From a bacterium (GTDB lineage Bacteria > Sysuimicrobiota > Sysuimicrobiia > Sysuimicrobiales > Segetimicrobiaceae), in the NCBI GenBank assembly GCA_035295165.1, contig DATGJN010000092.1, positions 83,014 to 147,013 of the forward strand: a stretch of 64,000 bases of DNA, in the 5' to 3' direction. The translations under genes and the position numbers were made by a program. The notes below the pieces were generated by a model, which saw only the letters and a program-made list of their open reading frames with translations, made no database searches and was not told where the DNA came from. Below are positions 1 through 9,270 of the stretch, piece by piece. Position 1 is the first letter of the stretch. Each line of letters opens with the position of its first letter.

Positions 1-390
1 ATCGCCAACTCCGGGCACTTCGACGTGGAGCTGGACCTGTCCGCGCTTGCGGACCTCGCCGAAGAGCGCCGGATCGTCCGCCCGCAGATCGAGGAGTTCC
101 GCCTCCGCGACGGCCGGCGGATCTACGTGCTGGCCGAAGGCCGGCTTCTCAACTTGGCGGCCGCCGAGGGACATCCGGCGTCCGTCATGGATATGAGCTT
201 TGCGAATCAGGCACTCGTGATGGAGTACCTGGCGCAGAATGCCCGCACGCTGGGTCCTGAGGTCTATCCGGTCCCGTCGGTGATCGACCGCCAGATCGCG
301 GCCCTGAAGCTGGCCGCAGCCGGCGTGACGATCGACCGTCTCACCCCGGCGCAGGAGCGCTACCTCAACTCGTGGGAGGAAGGCACATGA
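1..390 (+). CDS. ahcY: Adenosylhomocysteinase, C-terminal part (cut by window start)
   Basis: This is the last 129 codons of S-adenosylhomocysteine hydrolase, the cytosolic NAD-dependent enzyme that splits S-adenosylhomocysteine into adenosine and homocysteine in the methyl cycle. The frame is open from base 1. It contains the family signatures SGHFDVE near the start and [20 protein letters not shown] around residues 54-73, which belong to the NAD-binding and C-terminal dimer regions. The protein ends in SWEEGT, as in thermophile-type AhcY, without the longer tail of eukaryotic enzymes. Its TGA overlaps the ATG of the next gene (ATGA), so the aminotransferase is probably translationally coupled. 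The catalytic domain lies outside the window. Confidence 0.95.
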   Translation: MANSGHFDVELDLSALADLAEERRIVRPQIEEFRLRDGRRIYVLAEGRLLNLAAAEGHPASVMDMSFANQALVMEYLAQNARTLGPEVYPVPSVIDRQIAALKLAAAGVTIDRLTPAQERYLNSWEEGT

Positions 391-1625
391 TTCCGGCGGA
401 CGCACCGGGGCGCGCGGGGTCCGCGCAGCCGCCAACGCCGGCCCTCCGGCTGGCCGAGCGGATGGGGCGGCTCGGCACCGAGACCGCGTTCGAGGTGTTT
501 GCGCGGGCCAGGGCGCTCGAGGCACAGGGCCGGTCGGTCGTCCATCTGGAGATCGGCGAGCCAGATTTCGACACCCCGGCGCACATCACGGAGGCGGGGA
601 TTCGCGCGCTGCGCGACGGGTTGACCCACTACACGCCGCCGTCGGGCCTGCCAGAGGCGCGCGAGGCGATTGCCGAGTACGTGTCCCGGACGCGCGGGAT
701 CGAAGTCGCACCCGATCATGTCGTGATCACACCGGGCGGCAAGCCGGTGATGTTCTTCCTGATCCTGGCCCTGGTCAACGCGGGCGACGAGGTGGTGCAT
801 CCCGACCCCGGATTCCCGATCTACGAGTCGGTCGCCCGGTTCGTCGGCGCGCGGCCGGTGCCGTGGGTGTTGCGCGAGGACCGCGGGTTTCGCGCGGATC
901 CGGAGGACCTCCGTCGGCTGCTCTCGCCGAGAACGCGGCTTGTCATCCTGAACTCACCGCACAACCCGACGGCCGGGGTGCTCTCGCGCGAGGACCTTGA
1001 GGCGGTCGCGGAGATGGTCCGCGACCGGCCGATTACCGTCCTCTCCGATGAGATCTACGGACGGATCCTCTACGAGGGCACATTTGCCAGCCCAGCGTCG
1101 GTGCCTGGGCTGCAGGCTCAGACGGTGATTCTCGACGGCTTCAGCAAGACCTATGCGATGACCGGATGGCGGCTCGGGTACGGCGTGATGCGCCCCGATC
1201 TGGCCGCACGTCTCACGCAGTTGATGGTGAATTCCAACTCGTGCACCGCGGCGTTTACGCAGATGGCCGGGGTCGCCGCCCTGCGCGGGCCTCAGGACTC
1301 TGTCGACCGCATGGTCGCGGAGTTCCGCCGCCGGCGGGACGTGATCGTGGACGGCCTGAACCGCCTGCCTGGCGTCTCGTGCGGACAGCCTCACGGCGCG
1401 TTCTACGCGTTCCCGAACGTGCGCGGGGTGGACGCGGATTCCCTCCGGCTGCAGGATTACTTGCTGCAAGACGCGGGTGTCGCTGTGCTGTCCGGGACGT
1501 CGTTCGGATCGCACGGGCAGGGGTTCTTGCGGTTGAGCTACGCGAACTCCGTGGAGGCGATCACGGAGGCGCTGCGTCGCATCGGTGCCGCCCTCGAACG
1601 GTACGCGCCCCGCGCCCGCGCCTGA
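387..1625 (+). CDS. Class I/II pyridoxal-phosphate aminotransferase (AspC/AAT-I family)
   Basis: This 412-residue fold-type I aminotransferase transfers amino groups between amino acids and 2-oxo acids in the cytosol. The PLP lysine is K254 in [16 protein letters not shown]. Other visible PLP or substrate residues are Y82, N193 (SPHNPT), D221 (SDEIY) and a C-terminal arginine in FLRLSY. Length matches the family, apart from about 20 extra disordered residues at the N-terminus. I chose the ATG that overlaps the ahcY stop by 4 bases; a GTG 15 bases upstream also fits. Position after ahcY might suggest a methionine or aspartate-family role, but substrate cannot be read from sequence. Confidence 0.9.
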   Translation: MIPADAPGRAGSAQPPTPALRLAERMGRLGTETAFEVFARARALEAQGRSVVHLEIGEPDFDTPAHITEAGIRALRDGLTHYTPPSGLPEAREAIAEYVSRTRGIEVAPDHVVITPGGKPVMFFLILALVNAGDEVVHPDPGFPIYESVARFVGARPVPWVLREDRGFRADPEDLRRLLSPRTRLVILNSPHNPTAGVLSREDLEAVAEMVRDRPITVLSDEIYGRILYEGTFASPASVPGLQAQTVILDGFSKTYAMTGWRLGYGVMRPDLAARLTQLMVNSNSCTAAFTQMAGVAALRGPQDSVDRMVAEFRRRRDVIVDGLNRLPGVSCGQPHGAFYAFPNVRGVDADSLRLQDYLLQDAGVAVLSGTSFGSHGQGFLRLSYANSVEAITEALRRIGAALERYAPRARA

Positions 1626-1638
1626 CGACGCCGGCGCG

Positions 1639-1974
1639 TCAAGACGAGGTGCGTGAGGCTTCGGCCGGCACGTAGGTGTAGGCATCCACCGTGCGGCCGT
1701 CGTGCGTGCGAACCTCGATGACGACGCGCCGGTACTCGGTCCCCTCGTAGGCGTCGAGCGCCGCGAGCGCGGCGACATCCACCGTTTCGATCACCCGACC
1801 GTCCACACTCGCCCCGGTCGAGGGGTGGACCACGTGGTACCCGATCGATTCATCGAGGGTCCGGCGGTACCCCTCCAGGACCGCCCGCCGCCACGGAAGC
1901 CGACGCCCGACAAGGCGCGCGACGAGCGCGTCGTCTTGGAGCGTGCCGTACACGAATAATCGTGAGGGCGTCAC
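1639..1974 (-). CDS. Gamma-glutamylcyclotransferase-like (AIG2/GGCT fold) protein
   Basis: This 111-residue protein opens with the fold signature FVYGTLQDDAL (residues 7-17), the glycine-rich substrate loop of GGCT-like proteins. It carries a conserved glutamate in LDAYEGTEYRRV, at the position of the family's catalytic acid. Members release 5-oxoproline from gamma-glutamyl compounds or act on related amide-linked substrates; the true substrate here is unknown. Its GTG start overlaps the TGA of the upstream helix-turn-helix gene (GTGA), so the two genes form one minus-strand operon. Longer upstream in-frame extensions overlap that regulator and are not credible. Confidence 0.8.
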   Translation of the reverse strand: MTPSRLFVYGTLQDDALVARLVGRRLPWRRAVLEGYRRTLDESIGYHVVHPSTGASVDGRVIETVDVAALAALDAYEGTEYRRVVIEVRTHDGRTVDAYTYVPAEASRTSS

Positions 1975-2549
1975 ACGACCCGCCCGCGTTGCTGCAGCCA
2001 GTCGCGCAGCGCTTCGCGTGCCGCGTCCCACCCCTGGCGGAGCGCTTCGCGCGCGACTGCGCGCTCGGCATCCTCTTCGCCGCCCCCCCGGCGGTGCCCC
2101 AGGGCGGCCCGCAGCCGGGCCTCCGCCACGGGCGCCGCGTCCTCGAACCGCATCCGCTCGAGCGCGGACCGCAACTCCTCCGGTGCGATGCTGCGGCCGA
2201 CTTCTACCGGCAGATGCTCCAGCCGGTGCAGCAGTTCTAGGTGGCGCTGCGCGCTCCGTTGCTCCAGGGCCTCCAGGCCGTGCTGGAACACGTGCGTGGG
2301 ATCCTTCTGCGGGCGGTCGCGGTAGCCGTCGATGAAGAACGCCGGGGGCTGGTTGAGCGCCTCGCACAGCCGCAGAAACGTCTCGAACTTCGGGAGCGCC
2401 TTGCCGCGTTCCCAATCGCCGACCGCGACGCCGCTGCGGAGCCCGAGCTGGCGCGCCAGTTGGGCTTGACTCAGCCGCGCGGCGTGCCGCGCTTCCTGAA
2501 CTCGTTTCCCGAATGCGCGCCGAAGATCGGCGACGAACCGCTTCTCCAT
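1971..2549 (-). CDS. XRE/Cro-type helix-turn-helix regulator with C-terminal helical domain
   Basis: This 192-residue protein has an N-terminal XRE helix-turn-helix at about residues 13-67 (RLSQAQLARQLGLRSGVAVGDWERG, then LPKFETFLRLCEAL). The rest is arginine- and glutamate-rich and predicted alpha-helical, probably for dimerisation or ligand sensing. It is presumably a transcription regulator of its own operon, which continues into the GGCT-like gene through a 4-base overlap. The ATG was chosen because it precedes the HTH by a normal distance; the frame remains open 98 codons upstream but that part is low-complexity. A promoter-like pair lies about 90 bases upstream. Confidence 0.75.
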   Translation of the reverse strand: MEKRFVADLRRAFGKRVQEARHAARLSQAQLARQLGLRSGVAVGDWERGKALPKFETFLRLCEALNQPPAFFIDGYRDRPQKDPTHVFQHGLEALEQRSAQRHLELLHRLEHLPVEVGRSIAPEELRSALERMRFEDAAPVAEARLRAALGHRRGGGEEDAERAVAREALRQGWDAAREALRDWLQQRGRVV

Positions 2550-2638
2550 GCACTCAACGCCGCGGTCCCGTCCGCAACGTCCTCCCTTCGCTAGGTGCCT
2601 GCGGCGGCCGCACCACGCGCGACCGCCGCCACATTCAG

Positions 2639-2667
2639 AGGATACTCTCCCCTCTGCGAAAGTGCAA
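2639..2667 (-). promoter_or_regulatory. Sigma-70-like promoter for the XRE regulator operon
   Basis: Read on the minus strand, TTGCAC (bases 2667-2662) is followed after exactly 17 bases by TATCCT (2644-2639). Each hexamer matches four of six consensus bases. The site lies between the stop of the excisionase-like gene (2672) and the regulator ATG (2549), in a locally AT-richer patch, so the regulator probably has its own transcript with a leader of about 80 bases. Confidence 0.4.
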
Positions 2668-2671
2668 TTGC

Positions 2672-3043
2672 TCAGAACAGCCGTTCCTGGACGCGCGGCC
2701 GGTGCATCCGTCGCACCGCCTCGCGCGCTGCGTCGAATGTCAATCCGCGCTCGGTCATCAGAGAGTGGATCGCCTTGCCGTCGTGCCCGGGTAGAAATCG
2801 CGCGCCCGGCGTGATCGTCGGATGGCCGCAGCCGCAGAGACACGGACCGCCGCCGTTCGCGCCGCGCGGGCTCTTCACCACGCGGCGATTGATCCAGCGT
2901 TGGAACTCACCCTCCTCGATGCGCCACGCGCGGCCCACGCGGATCGCGGGGAGCTCCCGCCGACGGAGGAGCCGCCGGATCGCCTCGGCGGACACGCGCA
3001 GCTGCGCGGCGACCTCATCGGGCGTGAGGAACTTCCGGGCCAT
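2672..3043 (-). CDS. Excisionase-type (MerR-like) HTH protein with C-terminal CxCxC/H cluster
   Basis: This 123-residue protein has a helix-turn-helix of the excisionase family at residues 5-52 (FLTPDEVAAQLRVS, VGRAWRIEEGEFQRWI). It is followed by a compact CLCGCGHPT cluster (C68, C70, C72, H74) and FLPGHDGK (H88), which look like metal ligands. The tail (SLMTERGLTFDAAREAVRRM) is helical. It probably binds DNA. The xis-like domain alone does not prove mobility; no integrase or attachment site is visible nearby. The ATG has a strong Shine-Dalgarno (AGAGGAG) a few bases upstream on the minus strand, which excludes the longer 148-residue reading. Confidence 0.75.
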   Translation of the reverse strand: MARKFLTPDEVAAQLRVSAEAIRRLLRRRELPAIRVGRAWRIEEGEFQRWINRRVVKSPRGANGGGPCLCGCGHPTITPGARFLPGHDGKAIHSLMTERGLTFDAAREAVRRMHRPRVQERLF

Positions 3044-3175
3044 GGTGCTCCTCTGTTGGCGGTCGGAGCGGCGTCTCCCTGCCTCGTGTTCGTGAGGCCC
3101 GCGCGGCGCGACCGGCATCCGTCGTGCTCGGTCCCGACGGATCCGTTGGGCAGGTGGCGGTTGGTGCGGCGGCGA

Positions 3176-4270
3176 CTAGAGCCGGTCGAGCGATGACGCT
3201 GGGCTCAAGCCGAGGCCGCACGACGCGACCGGCAGGATCACTCCGGTGATCGCCGCGGTGGTGTTCGATGTCGGAGCGGAGCCCGGACCGAGCGATAACG
3301 AAATCGCGGCGGTCCAACCAGTCTGAACGCCCCACGTGCCCTGCATGGACGCGCCGCCCCCGAGCCCCACGGCGAGCCCGACGCTCGTACCCTGGCCCGG
3401 CCATTCGGCCGCGGACAGCGTGACCGACCCGGTGCGCAACTGCAACGAGGGAACGCCGCCGGTTGGTCCCACCAGGTATCCCACACCGAGCGGACCGAAT
3501 CCCAGCGTCGCCTGGGTGGCCGCGACGACATCGCCGGTTTGCGTCAGCAGCGCGACGCTCGACAGTGTCACGTCCCCTGCCGCCACCGTCGCTTCTCCGA
3601 TCGGGCCGAGCGTCGTGTCACCCACGACCATCATCATCCCGGTGCCGAGCGGCATCTGATACGCCAGCGCCCCCACGCTCTGGGTGGCCGTGACGTTCCA
3701 GCGATCCCACGCGACGTCCACTCCCGGGCCGCCCGCGATGCCCAGCAGCGCAAGCGGCGTGCTCAGCGTGTGCGACGCGGTCACCCGTCCGTCGCTGTCG
3801 GGAAAGTTCCAGAACGCCTGCCACTCGCCTGGCGACCACTTCACCCCCGTGGTCGGGTGCGGGAACGCCGCACCGGCCGGGCTCACCCCCACGACCTCGA
3901 GAGGGGTCGAACACATGCTTTCGGCAAACAGCTGATGCGGGTCGGCCGGCAAGACCTGCAGCGAGCGGGCTTCGATGCCGTCCGGCGAGGTCAGGATCAG
4001 GGTGGCCGTGCCGCGTTGGAGGCCCCAGAGGATGAGGTGATCGTCACCGGCCCACGCGCCGGCTACCCCCGTCGGCGCGACATCCACCTGCGTGATTCCT
4101 TGAGCCGGGACATCGATCACACCGCCGACCGGCATCGTCACCGCGACGAAGGGGGACGCGCCGGCCGGTGAGACGGGCGCGCCAGTGACCAGCGCGCCTG
4201 CCAGTGCAACGACGCGGAGCATTCGATTCAGAAGCGTTCGACGCCGATCGGAGGCACGTGTTCCTGGCAT
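3176..4270 (-). CDS. Secreted protein with pilus-assembly/BIG-like N-terminal domain, function unknown
   Basis: This 364-residue protein has a Sec signal peptide: a basic start (ASDRRRTLLNRML), hydrophobic VVALAGALVTGAPV, and probable cleavage near PAGASP. Residues about 45-110 (MPVGGVIDVPAQGITQVDV, then GTATLILTSPDGIEARSLQVLP) resemble the N-terminal beta domain of secretins and CpaC-like pilus proteins. The rest is rich in Gly, Thr and Val with alternating polar/apolar strands, suggesting an all-beta extracellular domain. There are two cysteines and no membrane anchor. No partner secretin or pilus gene is in view, so function is open. The ATG was chosen for its AGGGA ribosome site; another ATG 48 bases downstream would also keep the signal peptide. 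Confidence 0.55.
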   Translation of the reverse strand: MPGTRASDRRRTLLNRMLRVVALAGALVTGAPVSPAGASPFVAVTMPVGGVIDVPAQGITQVDVAPTGVAGAWAGDDHLILWGLQRGTATLILTSPDGIEARSLQVLPADPHQLFAESMCSTPLEVVGVSPAGAAFPHPTTGVKWSPGEWQAFWNFPDSDGRVTASHTLSTPLALLGIAGGPGVDVAWDRWNVTATQSVGALAYQMPLGTGMMMVVGDTTLGPIGEATVAAGDVTLSSVALLTQTGDVVAATQATLGFGPLGVGYLVGPTGGVPSLQLRTGSVTLSAAEWPGQGTSVGLAVGLGGGASMQGTWGVQTGWTAAISLSLGPGSAPTSNTTAAITGVILPVASCGLGLSPASSLDRL

Positions 4271-4414
4271 GGACGATCCCTGCTCGAGACCGCGGCGCCA
4301 GCGCCGCTGGGGATTGACGTGCACCCGCGTTCGCGGCGCCGCCTAGCCACGATGATACCACGCCCGCGCGGTGCGCGCCGTTCTCAGGGCGTCCCGTCGT
4401 CGGCGGCGCCGGGG

Positions 4415-6979
4415 TTACCACGGAGCCGTGCGCACCGGCCACGCGAGCATCGCGACGCGCAGCACGACAGTGCCACGCAATTGCGTCACCACGCGGAGAA
4501 ACGCGGCCGTGGCGCTCGCGGTGTCCTGTACGACGCGGAAAGACAGCCAGAGCGCGGTCGCGCCGAGGACGAGCGCCGTACTCCACGCGCCCGCTCCCGC
4601 GGCATCCGCGGCCAACGCACCGGCTCCGGCGGCCGCGAGGAGTCCCCAGACCGAACACCGCGGCCACGACCACAGCAGCACCCGCTGGCGGCCGGCTCCG
4701 TGTTCCTCGATCGCGAGGCGGAGGCGCATCCCGCCGAGCGCACCCCCGCGTACCTCAAGATCCCATTCGTCGAAGTCCCCGCCCCGCGCCACCACGGCGC
4801 CTTCCTGTTGCAGATCGTGCTCCACCGTTTCCAGCCAGGTTTCGGCGGCCCTCCACCGTTCGCTCCAGACTGTGGACACCCGGGGCCACGGCGCCGTTGC
4901 GCCGGTGACCTGGTGGCGCCGCCACGGCGTCAGGCCGTTCCGGATGCGCCCGTACAGCCGGGCGGCGGGGTGGATCAAGTGGAGCAGCGTCATGATCGCG
5001 TGGCGCTGCGCCCGCTCGAGAGGCCCGCGCGGCGTGCGTTGCGACGAGAGCGACCGGGCGGCGCACGTCGCCGCGTGGACGCCCAGCGCCGCGACCGCGA
5101 GGAGCAGCACGGGGATCGCCATCCGCAGCGGGGCCCAGAGCGCACCGAGCGCGGACAGCCCGGCGAGGACCGCCACGACGAGATACCACTCCGGAACCGA
5201 GGGGAGGGACCACAGCGGATGAAACGGTGCCGCGTAGAGCGATTGATACGCCGCGAGCCCCCAAGTTCCATGGTAGACACGGCCGCGGCGCGGGGCCGCG
5301 GCGGGCTCGTACACGCGACCCTGCCACGCGAGGTGCCCGGCGGTGTTGTACTTCTGCGGCCACTTCTGCTCGAGCAGCGCCTCGGATTTGCCGTATCCGA
5401 CCTGCTGCGTCCAGTACCGGGGGATTGTGTCCCGTCGCCGGTGCCAGACTACGGCGGTCGGGCTGAAGCCGAGTGTCCCGCCGGCGCCTTGGATGCGCCA
5501 GCAGATGTCCACGTCGTCGCCCGCGACACGGAAGCGCCGGTCAAAGCCTCCGATCGATTCCAGGGACGCGCGGCGAAACGCCATGTTGCATCCCGGGACG
5601 TGTTCCGCCTCGTCGTCCGTAAGCATGACGTGCGTGGGCGTGCCGGGCGCCACCGCGAGGCACTCTTCGATCACGCCCGGGGTGTGTGTCGGCCCCGCAG
5701 GAGGGCGATTCGGCCCACCGACCGCGGCATGCGCGGTGCGGCCAAAGGTCGTAGCGAGGTAGTACAGCCAGTGCGCCTCGGGGCTCGCGTCGTCGTCGAG
5801 GTACGCGATGATCTCCCCCGTGGCCTCCGCCAACCCGGCGTTGCGCGCTGCGCTAAGCCCCGCGCCGCCACCGTCGATCGTCTTGGCGCCGTACGCGCGG
5901 GCGATCGCCGCGGTGTCGTCCACGGAGCCATCGTCGACGACGATCACCTCATAGTCGGGATACTCCAACCGAACTACTCCCGCGAGGCACTCCCCGATGG
6001 TGCGCGCCCCGTTCCGGCTGCACACGATGACGGAGATCCGCGGCCAGCTCAGGTGCCGGGCGAACGGCGTGTCCTTGAGCGCGGCGCAGACGGCGGCCAT
6101 GCCGGGCTTGGGCGCCCGGTCCCGGTCGGTCAAGCCGAACGCCCACTCCTCGATGTCGTATCCTCCCCGATGCCACTCGTCTGTCCACGCGAACACACAC
6201 ACGCCGGTACATCCCGCCGCGAACGCCGCCCGCGCCTGGCCTGCGACGACCGTGTAGGCCGTCGCGCCGTGGCTGGCGGTGTCGCACCCGATCTCCGTGA
6301 GCACCAGGGGACGGTCCCCGGCGATGTTCTGCAGACGGCCGACGTAGGACTCGAACCGGCTCTGCGATTCAAGGTAGACGTTGAAACAGACCAGGTCCAG
6401 GAACGGCAGGTCCAAGTACTCGGTGGTGGGGTAGTTCACATACGTGACGAGGCTTCCGGGATCCTCGGCCTTCGCCGCGTTGTACAGACGCCGGATGTAG
6501 CGCTCGATGCGCCGTGCTCCGTGCCAGCGGACGATCGACGCCGGGATCTCGTTGCCGACCGCGTAGCCTAGGACGGCCGGATGGCCAGCGCATCTCCGCA
6601 CGCCGGCACGCACCCCGGTGACGATATCTCGTGCGCGAGCGCGATCGTCGAGGAACGCGATGTGCTGTTCCCAGGGGATCCCCACCAGTACCCGCAGGCC
6701 TCGTTGTTGGGCGGCATCCAACAACCACAGCGGGGGGACGGTGTAGGTGCGCACCACGTTGAACCCGTGCGCCGCCATGCGTTCGAAATCCGCAACGACG
6801 ACATCGCGCGCGGGATACTCGATTCCGTCCTCGCGAGGGCGGAACGGCCCGTAGGTGACGCCTCGGATCCACAGCGGCCGGTCGCCGACGCGGACGAACT
6901 TCCCGGTCACCCGGGGGCGCGGCGGTACCTCGGCGGAGGGCCGCGCGACGGGCGGAGACGTTGTCGCGCTACGCGCCAT
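4415..6979 (-). CDS. Glycosidase-like TIM barrel + family 2 glycosyltransferase + membrane segments
   Basis: This is an 854-residue fusion. Residues about 25-310 form a glycoside-hydrolase-like barrel (beta-mannosidase/GH2 type) with GVTYGPFRP, an acid/base-like NE in YAVGNEIPAS and a nucleophile-like E in LVLTEIGCD. Residues about 315-560 are a GT2 domain (ISVIVCSRNGARTI, EVIVVDDGSVDD, YLDDDASPEAHW, and GGFDRRFRVAGDDVDICWR with the acidic active-site motif). Two hydrophobic segments follow near 595-640, then a polar region and two more near 780-830. It probably builds or remodels a surface polysaccharide at the membrane. It faces an ABC exporter and a second glycosyltransferase across a 452-base gap. 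Confidence 0.8.
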   Translation of the reverse strand: MARSATTSPPVARPSAEVPPRPRVTGKFVRVGDRPLWIRGVTYGPFRPREDGIEYPARDVVVADFERMAAHGFNVVRTYTVPPLWLLDAAQQRGLRVLVGIPWEQHIAFLDDRARARDIVTGVRAGVRRCAGHPAVLGYAVGNEIPASIVRWHGARRIERYIRRLYNAAKAEDPGSLVTYVNYPTTEYLDLPFLDLVCFNVYLESQSRFESYVGRLQNIAGDRPLVLTEIGCDTASHGATAYTVVAGQARAAFAAGCTGVCVFAWTDEWHRGGYDIEEWAFGLTDRDRAPKPGMAAVCAALKDTPFARHLSWPRISVIVCSRNGARTIGECLAGVVRLEYPDYEVIVVDDGSVDDTAAIARAYGAKTIDGGGAGLSAARNAGLAEATGEIIAYLDDDASPEAHWLYYLATTFGRTAHAAVGGPNRPPAGPTHTPGVIEECLAVAPGTPTHVMLTDDEAEHVPGCNMAFRRASLESIGGFDRRFRVAGDDVDICWRIQGAGGTLGFSPTAVVWHRRRDTIPRYWTQQVGYGKSEALLEQKWPQKYNTAGHLAWQGRVYEPAAAPRRGRVYHGTWGLAAYQSLYAAPFHPLWSLPSVPEWYLVVAVLAGLSALGALWAPLRMAIPVLLLAVAALGVHAATCAARSLSSQRTPRGPLERAQRHAIMTLLHLIHPAARLYGRIRNGLTPWRRHQVTGATAPWPRVSTVWSERWRAAETWLETVEHDLQQEGAVVARGGDFDEWDLEVRGGALGGMRLRLAIEEHGAGRQRVLLWSWPRCSVWGLLAAAGAGALAADAAGAGAWSTALVLGATALWLSFRVVQDTASATAAFLRVVTQLRGTVVLRVAMLAWPVRTAPW

Positions 6980-7431
6980 GACGTGTGGGGCTGGCCGGCG
7001 GCGCCGGTCGCAGCGGGGTGACGGCTCGGCCGTGCGTCCGTCGCTGCCCGCGGCGAGGACATCCGGCGGCGGTACCGCAAGCGGCGCTGCCGGACGATGA
7101 AGCCGGCGGCCGCCGCTTGCGCATCAGGGGCATCGTCACGCGGTTGATGGCTCCTCCGAACCTGCTCGACTGTTGGATCGCGATGAACCGGCGGCGTTGC
7201 GAGGTCCGTCGGGAAGGCGGTCGTGCGGCGATCCTTGACTCACCGCCGCGGCGCGACCGCGGTCCCTTCGCGTTCCCTATTGATGTGATACCCACGAATC
7301 GCCGATCCAAACCTCGGTCTAGCGTTCCGTCCGGCGGGATGGGGAGGCGGCGGACCGCCAATGTACGTGTTCTGCGTAACCCTCAGAGAGGTGTTCTGAA
7401 TAGGTGTTTCGGGTAAGTATTATAAGTATTA
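6980..7431. other. Divergent intergenic region, no gene recognised
   Basis: These 452 bases separate the start codons of the glycosyltransferase fusion (minus) and the ABC exporter (plus). The first 150 bases are GC-rich. Open frames exist on both strands but lack ribosome sites, recognisable domains or typical residue composition, so I call none of them genes. The last 45 bases are AT-rich and look like control DNA (separate entry). Confidence 0.5.
7389..7431 (+). promoter_or_regulatory. AT-rich promoter with 13-base direct repeat, possibly leaderless
   Basis: AGGTGTT occurs at 7389-7395 and again at 7402-7408, a 13-base period. A -10-like TATTAT lies at 7418-7423 with TTCTGA (7394-7399) 18 bases before it. 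A second repeat, AAGTATT, flanks the -10. Transcription would begin almost at the ATG (7432), and there is no Shine-Dalgarno, so the exporter mRNA may be leaderless. Confidence 0.4.
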
Positions 7432-9270
7432 ATGGTACGCATCATGAGGACCCCGCTGCTGTTGCTTCGATATCTGCGGCCGCACTGGCGCGAAGCGCTG
7501 GGCGTATTTGCGACGATGCTCGTGACGATCGGCATCGATGTACTCCGTCCGTGGCCGACGAAGCTCCTGGTCGACCAGGTGCTGGGACATCAGCCGCTGC
7601 CGGCCTGGCTGCGGGGCGTCGCGGGCGCGTCGCCCGCCGCAAGCGGCGCCGGGCTGCTGCTGTGGGTCTGCGTCGGTACCGTGCTGATCTTTGCCGTCGG
7701 CGCGGTCTCGTCGATGGTCGAGACCACCGCCGCCGTGCGGCTCGGCCAACGCATGGTGTACGATCTCGGCGCCGATTTGTTCTCGCATCTGCAACGCCTG
7801 TCGCTGACGTTCCATCGTCGCCGGCCGGTCGGGGACACGATCTCGCGCGTGACCGTGGATTCCTATTGCGTGCAAGCCCTGTTGAACGGCGCCCTGCACC
7901 CGCTGCTGCGCTCCGTGGGTACGCTGGCCGCGATGTTCGCGGTGATGTGGCGGCTCGAGCCGCGCATGACCGCCCTCTCTCTGCTGGTCACCCCGCTGCT
8001 GGCGCTGACCATCCGTGTGTGCGGCGAGTCGATGCGGGTTCGGCACCGGCGGCGGCGCGATCTGGAAGGGCGCATGATGTCCGTGGTGGAGCAGACCATG
8101 AACGCGATCGCGGCCGTGCAGGCGTTCGCACGCGAGGAGACGGAACAGGCCCGCTTTCGCGCCTACGCAAAGGACACGGCGTCCGCCTACGTACGCGCCA
8201 CGCAGGCGGACGCGCGTTTCGGTCTGTTCGTCGGCCTGGTCACGGCGGTTGGGACCGCTGCGGTGATGTGGGTGGGCGCGGTGGATGTGCTTCACGGCCG
8301 AACCACCGTCGGAACGCTGCTCGTGTTTCTCGCGTACCTCGCGGCGCTCTACGTCCCGCTCCACGCGAGCACCTCCACGGCGTCCACGGTGCAATCCGCC
8401 GCGGCGGCCGCGGAACGCGTGCTGGAGTTGCTCGACACGGCGCCCGAGGTGCGGGACGGCCCCGACGTCCTCGATGGGCGCGTGCGCGGGCACATCCGCT
8501 ACGAGCACGTGACGTTCGGGTACGAGCCCGGGCGTCCGGCGCTGCGGGAGGTCTCGTTCGACGTGCACCCGGGCGAGATGGTGGCCATCGTGGGTCCCAC
8601 CGGTGCGGGCAAGAGCACGCTCGCGAACCTGCTTGTGCGGTTCTACGATCCGTGGTCCGGCCGAATCACGATCGACGGCCACGACCTGGCCCGGCTTCGC
8701 GTGCGGTCGCTGCGCCAGCAGATCGCGATCGTGCTGCAGGACCCGTTCATCTTTCCCCTGACGGTTGCGGAGAACATCGGCTACGGGCGGCCGAACGCGA
8801 CGCGTGAGGTGATCGTCGCCGCCGCGGTCGCCGCGAACGCCGACGCGTTCATCCGGCGTTTGCCGGACGGATATGACACCGTCCTCGGGGAGAAGGGCGC
8901 GACCCTGTCGGGCGGCGAGAAACAGCGTCTGTCCATCGCGCGGGCGTTTGTGAAGGACGCGCCGATCCTGATCCTCGACGAACCGACCTCGGCGGTGGAC
9001 GCGCTCACGGAGGCGGGGTTGCTCGCGGCGTTGGAGCGGCTGGGGAAGCACCGCACGACGTTCGTGATCGCCCACCGGCTCTCCACGATCCGGCGGGCCG
9101 ACCGGATCCTGGTCCTCGACGAGGGCGCCGTCGTCGAGGAGGGGCGGCACGCCGACCTGATGGACCGGAACGGCCTCTACGCGAGGTTGTGCCGCCAGCA
9201 GACGGTGTTCGTCCCACACGACCCGGCGCTCGCGAGCCATGGCGCGCCCGGCGGGTCGGCGGACGCATGA
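7432..9270 (+). CDS. ABC exporter, fused transmembrane and ATPase domains (MsbA/lipid or polysaccharide type)
   Basis: This 612-residue half-transporter has six predicted membrane helices in residues 1-320 and a nucleotide-binding domain from about 355. Visible motifs are Walker A GPTGAGKST (388-396), the Q-loop VLQDPFIFP, signature LSGGEKQRLSIARAF, Walker B ILILDEPTSAVDA and the H-loop IAHRLST. It would work as a homodimer exporting a lipid-linked or polymeric substrate. Its TGA overlaps the ATG of the downstream glycosyltransferase by 4 bases. With the GT2 fusion opposite, the likely cargo is a glycolipid or surface glycan; a drug or peptide cannot be excluded. An ATG at 7444 is an alternative start. 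Confidence 0.88.
   Translation: MVRIMRTPLLLLRYLRPHWREALGVFATMLVTIGIDVLRPWPTKLLVDQVLGHQPLPAWLRGVAGASPAASGAGLLLWVCVGTVLIFAVGAVSSMVETTAAVRLGQRMVYDLGADLFSHLQRLSLTFHRRRPVGDTISRVTVDSYCVQALLNGALHPLLRSVGTLAAMFAVMWRLEPRMTALSLLVTPLLALTIRVCGESMRVRHRRRRDLEGRMMSVVEQTMNAIAAVQAFAREETEQARFRAYAKDTASAYVRATQADARFGLFVGLVTAVGTAAVMWVGAVDVLHGRTTVGTLLVFLAYLAALYVPLHASTSTASTVQSAAAAAERVLELLDTAPEVRDGPDVLDGRVRGHIRYEHVTFGYEPGRPALREVSFDVHPGEMVAIVGPTGAGKSTLANLLVRFYDPWSGRITIDGHDLARLRVRSLRQQIAIVLQDPFIFPLTVAENIGYGRPNATREVIVAAAVAANADAFIRRLPDGYDTVLGEKGATLSGGEKQRLSIARAFVKDAPILILDEPTSAVDALTEAGLLAALERLGKHRTTFVIAHRLSTIRRADRILVLDEGAVVEEGRHADLMDRNGLYARLCRQQTVFVPHDPALASHGAPGGSADA

Noticed and set aside
2672..3118. Phage or mobile element suggested by an excisionase-type HTH protein
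   Set aside because: No integrase, transposase, attachment repeat or phage gene nearby; such HTH domains are common in ordinary regulators.
4319..6571. A 750-codon open frame on the plus strand antisense to the glycosyltransferase fusion
   Set aside because: Composition is the Arg/Pro/Ala-rich signature of an antisense frame in high-GC DNA, no domain is seen, and the minus-strand product has clear GH and GT2 motifs.
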